NCBI GenBank assembly: GCA_964600165.1 | Contig: CAZRIP010000080.1 | Coordinates: 1 to 18,273 of the forward strand | Source of the DNA: CAZRIP01 sp964600165 | GTDB lineage: Bacteria > Elusimicrobiota > Elusimicrobia > UBA1565 > UBA9628 | Length of the DNA: 18,273 nucleotides | Direction of reading: 5' to 3' | Part shown: positions 6,980 through 15,348 of the stretch, piece after piece | Layout: each line of letters starts with the position of its first letter | Position numbering within the stretch: the stretch's first letter is position 1 | Made by a program: the position numbers and the translations under genes | The notes under the pieces: generated by a model | What the model was told of the DNA's origin: nothing | Databases searched by the model: none | What the model saw: only the letters and a program-made list of their open reading frames with translations

Positions 6980-7735
6980 ATGGTTGTCGCCGCCCTGCTG
7001 TCCGCCGTTCTCAGTCCCGCGTTCGCCCAGTCCCCGCTGCCTGCTTGCAAAATTCCCGGCGACAAGCGCTGCGCCGTCGACGAAGGCTCCCTCGTCGTCC
7101 AAGCGGAGGGCCCCGGAGCCCTTTCCGAGGACATCACGCCGCCGCCCGCCAGCGGCGTCGGGAGCTCGATCAACCTCGACGTCATCTTGAACACCGCGCT
7201 CAAGATCTGGGACATCATCGTCAAGAACAAGCCGGTCGTCGACGTGAAGACGCAGTACGCGACGGCGCTGCCGCAAGGCGTCACCAGCTGGGGCCAGCTC
7301 GCGAACTGGCAGACGCCCGAGGGCACGGTCTACGGCTTCTACGCCAAGAACGGCTTCGGCCAGCAAGTCATCAACGTCCGCTACCTCGTGACCCGCATGT
7401 ACGGCGGCTCCTATAAGGGGAAGGGGAAATACCTGACGGCCGTCGCCATCGAGCCGCTGACGACCGACGTCGCCTGGGGCTACAAGTTCAGCCTCGCGGC
7501 CGACACGCCGCCCGAGTCGATCGGCAACTTCGGCAGCGACGAGGACCCGGTCGCCGGCATGCAGCTGCGCGTCAAATGGACGATCGAGACGGCGGTGAAG
7601 ACCTCGATGGGGACGAGCGTCTACTTCGTCAAGGGCGACGGCATGATGCAAGAAGACGGCAGCCCGTTCCCGCACGGCCTGACGACGCAGGCGGCGAAGC
7701 TGCTCGAGTCGGCGCCCGCCTTGCGGCTGCCTTAA
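6980..7735 (+). CDS. Secreted protein of unknown function
   Basis: 251 residues. I chose ATG 6980 because GGAGGT lies 5 nt upstream. It gives a short signal peptide (MVVAALLSAVLSPAFA, cleavage before QSPLPA) with no basic n-region. The in-frame ATG at 6932 would add 16 residues with five arginines, which makes a better n-region but has no Shine-Dalgarno; the choice remains open. The mature part has two early cysteines (CKIPGDKRC) that could form a disulfide, an acidic and proline-rich linker, an amphipathic stretch (LNTALKIWDIIVKNKPVVDV), then a beta-rich domain with GFYAKNGFGQQVINVRYLV and GSYKGKGKYLTAVAI. It looks like a single globular periplasmic or extracellular domain. I have only a weak memory of similar uncharacterised secreted proteins. 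It is preceded by a structured leader and followed by no visible terminator. Confidence 0.75.
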   Translation: MVVAALLSAVLSPAFAQSPLPACKIPGDKRCAVDEGSLVVQAEGPGALSEDITPPPASGVGSSINLDVILNTALKIWDIIVKNKPVVDVKTQYATALPQGVTSWGQLANWQTPEGTVYGFYAKNGFGQQVINVRYLVTRMYGGSYKGKGKYLTAVAIEPLTTDVAWGYKFSLAADTPPESIGNFGSDEDPVAGMQLRVKWTIETAVKTSMGTSVYFVKGDGMMQEDGSPFPHGLTTQAAKLLESAPALRLP

Positions 7736-7756
7736 GACATTTGTTTCAATGGCGGC
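7721..7756 (+). promoter_or_regulatory. Putative leaderless promoter of the amidotransferase-Bat operon
   Basis: TTGCGG (7721-7726), an 18-nt spacer and TTCAAT (7745-7750) resemble -35 and -10 boxes. Exactly 6 nt separate the -10 from ATG 7757, the same spacing as at the MFS gene, and no Shine-Dalgarno precedes the ATG. The -35 overlaps the end of the upstream gene. Confidence 0.4.
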
Positions 7757-8620
7757 ATGTGCCGCCTCTTCGCGCAAATCGCGCCTCGGCCCGAGAGCGC
7801 CGCAAAGCTCCTGGCCGAGTCGCGGTTTTCGCTTTTAGCGCAAGCCGATTTCGAGCGCGAGAACCTCCAGAAGGACGGCTGGGGAGTGGCGACCTACGAC
7901 GCGCGAGGCCGGCCGCGCGTCGTCAAGAGCGCGGGCGCGGCTTATGAGGAAAAAGAGGCGTTCATCGCCGCGTCCCGGCCCGCGTCGCAAGTCGTCATCG
8001 GCCATATCCGCGCGGCCTCGAACCCGCGCGGCCTCCCGAAGTCTCAATTGATCGATCCCGACAACGCCCAGCCGTTCACCGACGGCCGGTGGGTCTTCGC
8101 GCACAACGGCACGCTCGAGATCCCCGACGCCGTCGCCGAGAAGCTCGGGCCGCTCGCCCGAAACCTCAAGTCGAAGAACGACAGCGAGGTCTACTTTTGG
8201 CAGTTTCTGAAGCACTTCGAGAAGCTCAAGGACGTCCCGGCGGCGCTGCAGGCCTGCGTCGACGAGGACTGGGCGTCGTGGGAAGAAGTGAAGGAAAAAT
8301 ATCCGGAGAAGAAATCGCCCTACACGAGCCTCAACGCGCTGATCTCCGACGGCGCGAGCCTGCACGCGTTCTGCCACGCGAACCGCAAGGGGCTCGCGGA
8401 CTGCGCCGTGTGCACGCCGGGGCAGCCGTGGAGCCGCATGAGTTTCGCTCATCGAGGGGAAGCGCTCGTCGTCGCCAGCGAGCCCGTCGACGCCGGGGCC
8501 TGGGAGCTTTTCCAGGCGCCGGAGGTCCTTTCGGCGCGGATCGAAGGCCGCGCGTTGACCGTCGAGCGGCGAAAGATCGCCGCTCCCCAGGTGTCTTTCG
8601 AGGAGGCCGTCTCGCCATGA
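7757..8620 (+). CDS. Class II glutamine amidotransferase (YafJ/DUG3-like)
   Basis: 287 residues, cytoplasmic. The start MCRLF places Cys2 as the N-terminal nucleophile after Met removal, as in Ntn-type glutaminase domains. Other family motifs follow in order: DGWGVATYD (40-48), GHIRAASN (82-89), NAQPF (103-107), FAHNGTL (114-120), KNDSEVYFW (140-148) and SEPVD (241-245). The length fits stand-alone YafJ/DUG3-like proteins, which hydrolyse a gamma-glutamyl amide; no synthetase or second domain is attached, so the true substrate is unknown. Extra cysteines at 206, 216 and 219 lie in a less conserved segment. Its TGA overlaps the next gene's ATG as ATGA, so it probably heads the operon that continues into the HEAT and Bat genes. 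The domain call is firm; the physiological role is not. Confidence 0.9.
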   Translation: MCRLFAQIAPRPESAAKLLAESRFSLLAQADFERENLQKDGWGVATYDARGRPRVVKSAGAAYEEKEAFIAASRPASQVVIGHIRAASNPRGLPKSQLIDPDNAQPFTDGRWVFAHNGTLEIPDAVAEKLGPLARNLKSKNDSEVYFWQFLKHFEKLKDVPAALQACVDEDWASWEEVKEKYPEKKSPYTSLNALISDGASLHAFCHANRKGLADCAVCTPGQPWSRMSFAHRGEALVVASEPVDAGAWELFQAPEVLSARIEGRALTVERRKIAAPQVSFEEAVSP

Positions 8621-9231
8621 AATTCGCGCTCATGATGGTGGTCTTCGTCGTCGCCGGCTATTTCGCGTTCATGCAGCTCAAGCCCAAACCGGCGCCGCCG
8701 CCTCCGCCTCCTCCGCCGCCGCCGCCCGCGATCCTCTCGGAGCCTTTGCCGGTCATCAACGAGGCCGAGCAAGCCAAGATCATCAAGACGACCGAGGACC
8801 CGGATCCCAACGTCCGCTGGGAGGCTCTCGTGCTGCTCGACAAGATGAAATCGCCGACCGCCTATCCCATCCTCTTCGCGCACCTCCAGAAGGACTTGGA
8901 CGCCGGAACGCGCGTCAAGATCGCCTCGCTGCTCTCGCATCGCAAGGGGCCGGAGATCACGCGCAATCTCGAGCAGGCGCTCAAGGATCAGGAGCCCGAC
9001 GTGCGCCTCGCCGTGCTGGTCGCGCTCGACGATATCGGCGACTATTCCGCCGCCTCGTCGATCACCGAGTGCCTCAAGGACCAGGAGGAGAGCGTGCGCG
9101 TCCAGGCCCTCAAGACCTTGAACAGCCTTCAGGACAAGCGCACGGCCGAGATCGAGGCGGAGCGCAAGCACCAAGAAGAGCTCCAGCGTCAGGCGGCCGA
9201 GGCCGCCGCGGCGGCGGCCCAGAAGAAATAG
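8617..9231 (+). CDS. Membrane-anchored HEAT-repeat protein 1
   Basis: 204 residues. ATG 8617 overlaps the previous stop and has GAGGAGG about 10 nt upstream. Residues 3-20 are a single hydrophobic segment (FALMMVVFVVAGYFAFMQ) with little positive charge before it, followed by a run of eleven prolines (27-37). Residues 48-172 hold HEAT-like helix pairs, recognised by DPDPNVRWEALVLLDKM, KDQEPDVRLAVLVALDDIG and KDQEESVRVQALKTLNSL, and the C-terminus is a charged, Ala/Gln-rich helix that could form a coiled coil. HEAT arrays mediate protein-protein contacts. With an N-terminal anchor and a stiff Pro spacer, this is probably an assembly or adaptor factor at the membrane. A paralogue follows immediately and the MoxR/Bat genes come next, so a role with that complex is inferred. 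No enzymatic motif. Confidence 0.85.
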   Translation: MKFALMMVVFVVAGYFAFMQLKPKPAPPPPPPPPPPPAILSEPLPVINEAEQAKIIKTTEDPDPNVRWEALVLLDKMKSPTAYPILFAHLQKDLDAGTRVKIASLLSHRKGPEITRNLEQALKDQEPDVRLAVLVALDDIGDYSAASSITECLKDQEESVRVQALKTLNSLQDKRTAEIEAERKHQEELQRQAAEAAAAAAQKK

Positions 9232-9241
9232 GGACACGCGG

Positions 9242-9862
9242 ATGCGCTGGATCTTGGCGCTGACGCTGCTCGCGGGCTCGTCGTTCTATCTATACGACCG
9301 CTACCGCCGGCTCAACGCCCCGCCGTCCCCGCCGCCGCCCGCGGTCGAGCCGCTTCCCGAGCCCGCGGATCTTTTGAGCGTGGCCGAGATCAAGCGGATC
9401 CGCCGCTCCGTCGACGACCCCAATCCCGCCGTGCGGATGACGACGCTCGAGCTGCTCTTCGACGTCCGCGACCCCGAGGCCGTCGTGCTCCTCAACAAGG
9501 CGGCCTCGAGCGATTACGACACCGACGTCAGGCTCAAGTCGATCGCGCTGCTCAAGACGGCCCAAGACGTCCCGATCCTCAAGCTCCAGGGCCTGATCAA
9601 GGCGCTGACGGATTTCGACCCCGCCGTGCGCGTGGCGTCGCTCAAGGCGATCGGAGACGTCGGCGACGCGGCCGCGGCGCCGTGGGTGGCGGACGCGCTC
9701 AAGGACTCCGAGCCCGACGTCAGGGCCGAGGCCCTGCGGACGATCGGCCGATTTCAGGATAAAAGAGTCGCCGAGCAGGCGGCCCTCGCGGCGAAGCTGC
9801 GCGAGCAATACGAGCAAGCGGTGCAGCGGGCCAAGGACCGCCAAGAGCGCGACGGGAATTAG
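9242..9862 (+). CDS. Membrane-anchored HEAT-repeat protein 2 (paralogue)
   Basis: 206 residues with the same layout as the preceding gene: N-terminal hydrophobic segment (3-18) followed by YDRYRR, a shorter proline-rich spacer (27-33), HEAT-like repeats from about 47 to 175 (DPNPAVRMTTLELLFDV, DTDVRLKSIALLKTA, DFDPAVRVASLKAIGDVG, DSEPDVRAEALRTIGRF) and a charged helical tail starting QDKRVAEQA, where the first copy has QDKRTAEIE. The matching order and shared QDKR junction indicate tandem duplication followed by divergence. Ten nt separate it from the first copy, and the upstream GGGAC is a weak ribosome site. Basic residues after the hydrophobic segment suggest an N-out anchor or cleaved signal; orientation is uncertain. 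Probable scaffold partner of the MoxR/Bat proteins downstream. Confidence 0.85.
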   Translation: MRWILALTLLAGSSFYLYDRYRRLNAPPSPPPPAVEPLPEPADLLSVAEIKRIRRSVDDPNPAVRMTTLELLFDVRDPEAVVLLNKAASSDYDTDVRLKSIALLKTAQDVPILKLQGLIKALTDFDPAVRVASLKAIGDVGDAAAAPWVADALKDSEPDVRAEALRTIGRFQDKRVAEQAALAAKLREQYEQAVQRAKDRQERDGN

Positions 9863-9882
9863 ACCTAGACAGGAGAAAGAGC

Positions 9883-10872
9883 ATGGAACTGGGCATCAAA
9901 GAGATCAACAAGAAAGTCTCGGAGGAAAGCGTCTTCGTCGCGGACCTCAAGCGCGAGCTCGCGCGCGTCATCGTCGGCCAGGAGGACATCGTCGACCGCA
10001 TCCTCGTCGGCTTGCTCGCCAACGGGCACATCCTGCTCGAAGGCGTCCCCGGCCTGGCCAAGACCCTCACGATCCGCACGCTCGCGCAGTGCATCGACTC
10101 CGAGTTCTCGCGCATCCAGTTCACGCCGGATCTTCTGCCGGCCGACCTGACGGGCACGCTGATCTTCAGCCCCAAGGACTCCGAGTACACGGTGCGCAAA
10201 GGCCCGCTGTTCTCGAACCTCGTCCTCGCCGACGAGATCAACCGCGCTCCCGCGAAGGTCCAGAGCGCGCTGCTCGAGGCGATGCAAGAGCGCCACATCA
10301 CGATCGGCGGCACGACCTATCCCCTGCCCGAGCTTTTTCTCGTGCTCGCCACGCAGAACCCGATCGAGCAGGAGGGGACTTACCCGCTGCCCGAGGCGCA
10401 AGTCGACCGCTTCATGCTCAAGATCAAGATCACCTATCCCAACAAAGTCGAGGAGCGGGCCATCCTCGAGCGCATGACGGGCGCCGCGGTGCCGGAGCCG
10501 CGCAAGGTCGCCAAGCCCCAGCAGATCGTCAAGGCGCGGCAGACGGTCACGGACGTCTACGTGGACGAGAAGATCAAGAGCTACATCGTCGATCTCGTCT
10601 CCGCCACGCGCAACCCGGAGCAGACCAAGCTCGGCAACAAGAAGCACTTGATCGCTTACGGAGCCAGCCCGCGCGCGACGATCGCGCTGGCCCAGGCCGC
10701 CAAAGCCTACGCGTTCCTCAACGGACGGGGTTTCGTGACCCCGGAGGACATCAAGGCGATCGGCCCCGACGTGCTGCGCCACCGCATCATCGTCAGCTAC
10801 GAGGCCGAGGCCGAGAACATGTCGTCGGAGAACATCGTGGAGGCGCTCTTCGAAGCCATCGACGTTCCCTAG
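9883..10872 (+). CDS. moxR: MoxR-family AAA+ ATPase
   Basis: 329 residues, cytoplasmic, the usual family length. ATG 9883 follows an AGGAGAAAG ribosome site. Walker A is GVPGLAKT (54-61), Walker B is VLADEINRAP (114-123), and the family signature LATQNPIEQEGTYPLPEAQ (155-173) with DRF at 175-177 follows; the C-terminal lid includes GASPRATIAL. MoxR proteins are chaperone-like ATPases that act on vWA-domain partners, and here DUF58, BatA and BatB follow directly, the standard arrangement. Only 1 nt separates its TAG from the next ATG. No sign of degeneration; the ATPase motifs are intact. Confidence 0.96.
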   Translation: MELGIKEINKKVSEESVFVADLKRELARVIVGQEDIVDRILVGLLANGHILLEGVPGLAKTLTIRTLAQCIDSEFSRIQFTPDLLPADLTGTLIFSPKDSEYTVRKGPLFSNLVLADEINRAPAKVQSALLEAMQERHITIGGTTYPLPELFLVLATQNPIEQEGTYPLPEAQVDRFMLKIKITYPNKVEERAILERMTGAAVPEPRKVAKPQQIVKARQTVTDVYVDEKIKSYIVDLVSATRNPEQTKLGNKKHLIAYGASPRATIALAQAAKAYAFLNGRGFVTPEDIKAIGPDVLRHRIIVSYEAEAENMSSENIVEALFEAIDVP

Positions 10873-10873
10873 A

Positions 10874-11753
<880 letters not shown>

Positions 11754-11758
<5 letters not shown>

Positions 11759-12617
11759 CCTCCTGCTCCTCGCCGTCTCTCTCGCGCTCGGGGCCGAGCC
11801 CGGCGTCGGCGTCTCGGCGCAGAAGGCCCAGCTCGGCCGGCCGTTCTCGGTCACGATCCAATCTCCGGCGGGCGCGACGATGACGCTCGATCTCGCGAAG
11901 TCGGCGACCGACTTCTTCGAGATCAACCGCGTGGACCCGGCCAAGGGCTTGGTCGGGGCTTGGGACTTGGAGCTCGTGCCGTTGGCGCTCGGCCAGCTCA
12001 AGCTGCCGCTCTATTGGAAGGTCGACAAGGGCGGCAAGACCGAGGAAGCGCGGACCGACGTGTCGATCGAGGTCGAGGCGCCCGCCGCGCCGGGCGACGA
12101 CATCTCGGACATCAAGTCTCCGCGCCCGGCCCGGCCCGCGCCGTGGCCTTGGCTGCTGGCGCTCGCGGCCGGAGCGCTCGCGTACTGGCTCTGGTCGCGG
12201 CTCAAGAAGGAAGACGGCGAGGGCCCGCGCGAGCACGTCGTCGTCGACCACCGCCCGCCCGAGGTCATCGCGGAGGAAGCGCTGTTCACGCTCTCCGCCA
12301 GCGGGCTCTGGCAGGAGCGGCGCTACAAGGACTTCTATCTGCGCCTGACCGACATCCTGAGGCAGTACCTCGAGCGCCGCTACGCGATGCCCGCGACCAA
12401 GCTCACGACCGCCGAGCTCCAGAGGCTGATGCGGCACGCGGAGCTCGACCGCGCCCTGATCCTTTCATTCAAGTCCGTCTTCGATCGCGCCGATCTCGTG
12501 AAGTTCTCGAAGGTCGAGCCCGAGACGTCGTGGGGGGAACGCGACGTCGAGAACGCCCGGGACCTCGTGCGCCGCACGACGCCGGCGCCGGCGCGGCAGG
12601 AGGCGGCCCCGCGATGA
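11754..12617 (+). CDS. DUF4381-like membrane protein of the Bat operon
   Basis: 287 residues if initiated at ATT 11754. AGGAGG (11741-11746) lies 7 nt upstream, and the following residues NLLLLAVSLALGA form a signal-type segment. No ATG, GTG or TTG lies nearby in frame; upstream candidates would add residues that are only the shadow of DUF58. Residues 15-110 are a beta-rich periplasmic domain (AQLGRPFSVTI, then LVPLALGQLKLPLYWKV) resembling part of a BatD fold. WPWLLALAAGALAYWLW (131-147) is the membrane helix. Residues 168-272 form a cytoplasmic helical domain of DUF4381 type (PPEVIAEEALFTL, YKDFYLRLTDILRQYLERRY). In other genomes DUF4381 proteins sit between DUF58 and BatA genes, as here. 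The TGA overlaps BatA's ATG. Function unknown; probably a structural part of the complex. Confidence 0.82.
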
Positions 12618-13606
12618 CCTTCGCGTATCCTTGGGCGTGGCTGCTCCTGCCGCCCGTCGCGCTCGCCGCGGCCTGGCGGATTTTTTCCGGCGAGCGCGGG
12701 CACGCGGCGCTGCCCTTTCCCGCGGACCGGGAGCTCTGGCGCGCCGAGCCCACGCCGCGCGCGCGCTTGTCGCGCTGGCTGCCGCTCGGCCTCAAGGGCT
12801 TGGCGCTGCTGCTCGTCGTCGGCGCGCTCGCGCGCCCGCAGAAGCTTTCCAGCCGCGCGCACGGCCTCGGCCGCGGGATCGACATCATGCTCGCCTTCGA
12901 CAGCTCGTTGTCGATGAGCTCCATCGACCTTTCTCCTTCCAGGATCGAGGCCGCCAAGGCGACCGCCATCCGCTTCGTGCGCGGCCGCGCCCAGGACCGC
13001 ATCGGGATCGTCACGTTCGGCGGCGCGACGCAGCTCATCTGCCCGCTCACCCTCGACTACGACGCCGTCGAAGCCCAGCTCGATCAGCTCTATCCCGGCA
13101 TCACCAAGGCGGACGGGACCGCCATCGGCGACGGCATCGTCTCCGCCCTCAACCATCTCAAGGGCTCGGACGCGAAAAGCCGCGTGATCATCCTGCTGAC
13201 CGACGGCCGCAGCAACACCGGCGTCGTCGACCCGATGACCGCGGCCAAGACCGCCGCCGCCTTCGGCGTCAAGATCTACACGATCGGCACGGCCAAGCGC
13301 GGACAATCGCTCATGCCGGTCGACGTCCCCGGCCGCGGGCGCATGATGGTCCCGATCGACGACGACCTCGACGACGACCTGCTCGACTCCATCGCGAGGG
13401 AGACCGACGGCCGCTACTTTCGCGCGACCAGCCTCCAGGAGCTCAAGGAAGTCTACGCCACCATCGACAAGCTCGAGAAGTCCGACGTGAAGCTTCCGGA
13501 CATCGTCTCGCGCGACGACCGCTACCGCGCTCCGGTCCTCGCCGCGGCGCTCTTGCTGCTCTGCGAGGTCTCGTTGGCGAACACTTGGCTCTTGAGGTGG
13601 CCCTGA
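12614..13606 (+). CDS. batA: BatA, membrane vWA-domain protein
   Basis: 330 residues, normal for BatA. ATG 12614 overlaps the previous TGA, with GCAGGAGGCGG upstream. Membrane helices lie near the N-terminus (7-20), at 58-73 and at the C-terminus (about 308-327), with the vWA domain between them. MIDAS residues are complete: DSSLS (96-100), T169 in ADGTAIGDG, and D197 in LLTDGRSNTG, so divalent-metal-dependent ligand binding is likely. In Bat systems the vWA domains of BatA and BatB are thought to bind each other or a client, with MoxR acting as a chaperone. A long acidic patch (PIDDDLDDDLLDS) near 253-265 stands out. It ends in a TGATG junction with BatB. Confidence 0.93.
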   Translation: MTFAYPWAWLLLPPVALAAAWRIFSGERGHAALPFPADRELWRAEPTPRARLSRWLPLGLKGLALLLVVGALARPQKLSSRAHGLGRGIDIMLAFDSSLSMSSIDLSPSRIEAAKATAIRFVRGRAQDRIGIVTFGGATQLICPLTLDYDAVEAQLDQLYPGITKADGTAIGDGIVSALNHLKGSDAKSRVIILLTDGRSNTGVVDPMTAAKTAAAFGVKIYTIGTAKRGQSLMPVDVPGRGRMMVPIDDDLDDDLLDSIARETDGRYFRATSLQELKEVYATIDKLEKSDVKLPDIVSRDDRYRAPVLAAALLLLCEVSLANTWLLRWP

Positions 13607-15348
13607 TGTTCGCGGCTCCCTCGCTGCTCGCCTGGGGCGCGCTCGCGACGGCGCTGGCCGCGCTCTTTTACCGGCTCGGCTCGGGGCGGCGCGCCGCCGC
13701 GACCGCGAAGATGGGGCGTCTGGCGACTCTTTCGCGCCTGATACCGGCCGAGACGTCGGGCCGCCGAGCGGTCAAGGCCTGGCTTTCCTGCGCCGCGCTC
13801 GCGCTGCTTTTCGTCGCGCTCGCCGGCCCGCAATGGGGCGTCGAGCTCGCTCCGACCGAGTCGAAGGCCCGCGGCGTCGTGATCGCGGTCGACCTGTCCC
13901 TGTCGATGCTCGCCGAGGACGTCAAGCCGAGCCGTCTCGAGAAGGCCAAGGAGGAGCTGTCCCTGCTGCTCGACCAGCTCAAGGGCGAGCGCGTCGGCGT
14001 GCTCGGCTTCGCCGGCGACGCGTTCATGATGTGCCCGATGACGACCGACATCGACGCGGCCAAGCAGATCCTGCGCGGCCTTTCGCCGGACTCGATTCCG
14101 GTGCCGGGGACGGCGATCGGCGGGGCGGTCCGCGCGGCGACGCGGCAGCTCGCGCGCTACGGCGGCGAAAGGACGCTCGTCTTGATCACGGACGGCGAGG
14201 ACCACCAGCACGCTCTCGATCAGGCGGCCGCCGAGGCGGCCGATAACGGCGTGAAGATCTACGCCATCGGGATCGGCTCGCAGGACGGAGAGCCGATCCC
14301 GATCAAGGACGACGCCGGCAACCTTCAAGGCTACAAGAAGGACAAGCGCGGCGCGACCGTCGTCAGCAAGCTCGGCGACGCCCTGCTGACGCAAGCCACG
14401 CAAAAGACCGGCGGAGCGTACTATCGGGCGACCCCCGGCGAGGACGAAGTCAACGAGATCGTCCAGAAGATCGAGCGCGGGGAGAAGGGGGAGGCCGTGC
14501 AGGGCACGGCGAGCCATTACCGGAACCGGTTCATGCTCCCTCTCGCGCTCGCGTTCCTGCTGCTTCTGGTCGAGCTGCTGATCCCCGAGAAAAGGGCTCT
14601 CCCGCCGATCTCGCGATTTGGGAAGATCATCCGCCACGTGGCGGATGTCGGAGCGAAGAAAGCGCTGGTCCCGATCGTCTTGCTGATCCTGGGGACGTCC
14701 GCGGCCCAGGCCGCGACGGCCGAGGGCGCGCTGCGCCGGGGAAACAAGCTCTATCAAACCGACCAGTTCGAGCCCGCGCTCGAGCAGTACGCGGCCGCCG
14801 GGGCCAAGAGCCCCAAGGACGCGCGGCCGGTCTTCAACGCCGGCGACGCGCTCTACCGGCTGCAGCGCCTCGACGAGGCGTCCCAGGCCTTCAAGGCCGT
14901 CGCGGAGTCGAAGCTTCCTCCCGACGCCCGCGCCGCGGCGTATTACAACCTCGGCAACGCGCGCTACCAAGCCGGCGATCTCGCGGGCGCGATCGACGCT
15001 TACCGGAAAGCCGTCGTGCTCGACCCGGCCGACGAGGAGGCCCGCCACAACCTGGCCGTCGCGCTCAAGAACCAAAAGAACCCGCCGCCCAAGAAAAAAG
15101 ATCAGGACAAGAAGCAGGATAAAAAGAAGGACCAGCCCGACAAGGACAAGCCGCAGCCCTCGGGCGGCCAAAATAACGCCGACAAGGGCCGGCCGCCGGA
15201 GACTAAAACGCGGCCGCAGGATCAGATGTCGCGCGAGGACGCCGAGCGCATCATGCGCGCCGTCGCCGACAAGGAGCGCTCGGCGTCGAAGCAGCTGCAG
15301 CTCCAGAAGCAGCCGGTCAAGAAGCCCGACGTCGAGGAGGATTGGTGA
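13606..15348 (+). CDS. batB: BatB-BatC fusion: vWA domain plus TPR tail
   Basis: 580 residues; ordinary BatB is about 320-340. ATG 13606 shares one base with BatA's stop, with GAGGTGG 5 nt upstream. The BatB part has membrane helices at about 4-22, 57-73 and 310-326, and a vWA domain with an intact MIDAS (DLSLS 96-100, T169 in PGTAIGG, D196 in LITDGEDH). Then comes a basic loop (328-352) and a second signal-like hydrophobic segment ending TSAAQA (353-369). Three TPR-type repeats (372-486) follow, including YYNLGNARYQAGDLAGAIDA. The tail is K/D/Q-rich and low-complexity (488-530) with a charged helix at the end. The second half corresponds to BatC, normally a separate secreted TPR protein. Its GTGA stop overlaps the BatD start. 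Proposed role: membrane vWA/TPR scaffold. Confidence 0.92.
   Translation: MFAAPSLLAWGALATALAALFYRLGSGRRAAATAKMGRLATLSRLIPAETSGRRAVKAWLSCAALALLFVALAGPQWGVELAPTESKARGVVIAVDLSLSMLAEDVKPSRLEKAKEELSLLLDQLKGERVGVLGFAGDAFMMCPMTTDIDAAKQILRGLSPDSIPVPGTAIGGAVRAATRQLARYGGERTLVLITDGEDHQHALDQAAAEAADNGVKIYAIGIGSQDGEPIPIKDDAGNLQGYKKDKRGATVVSKLGDALLTQATQKTGGAYYRATPGEDEVNEIVQKIERGEKGEAVQGTASHYRNRFMLPLALAFLLLLVELLIPEKRALPPISRFGKIIRHVADVGAKKALVPIVLLILGTSAAQAATAEGALRRGNKLYQTDQFEPALEQYAAAGAKSPKDARPVFNAGDALYRLQRLDEASQAFKAVAESKLPPDARAAAYYNLGNARYQAGDLAGAIDAYRKAVVLDPADEEARHNLAVALKNQKNPPPKKKDQDKKQDKKKDQPDKDKPQPSGGQNNADKGRPPETKTRPQDQMSREDAERIMRAVADKERSASKQLQLQKQPVKKPDVEEDW

Noticed and set aside
13522..15171. 549-codon minus-strand frame opposite batB
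   Set aside because: Leu/Arg/Asp-rich shadow, no start context, no domain.
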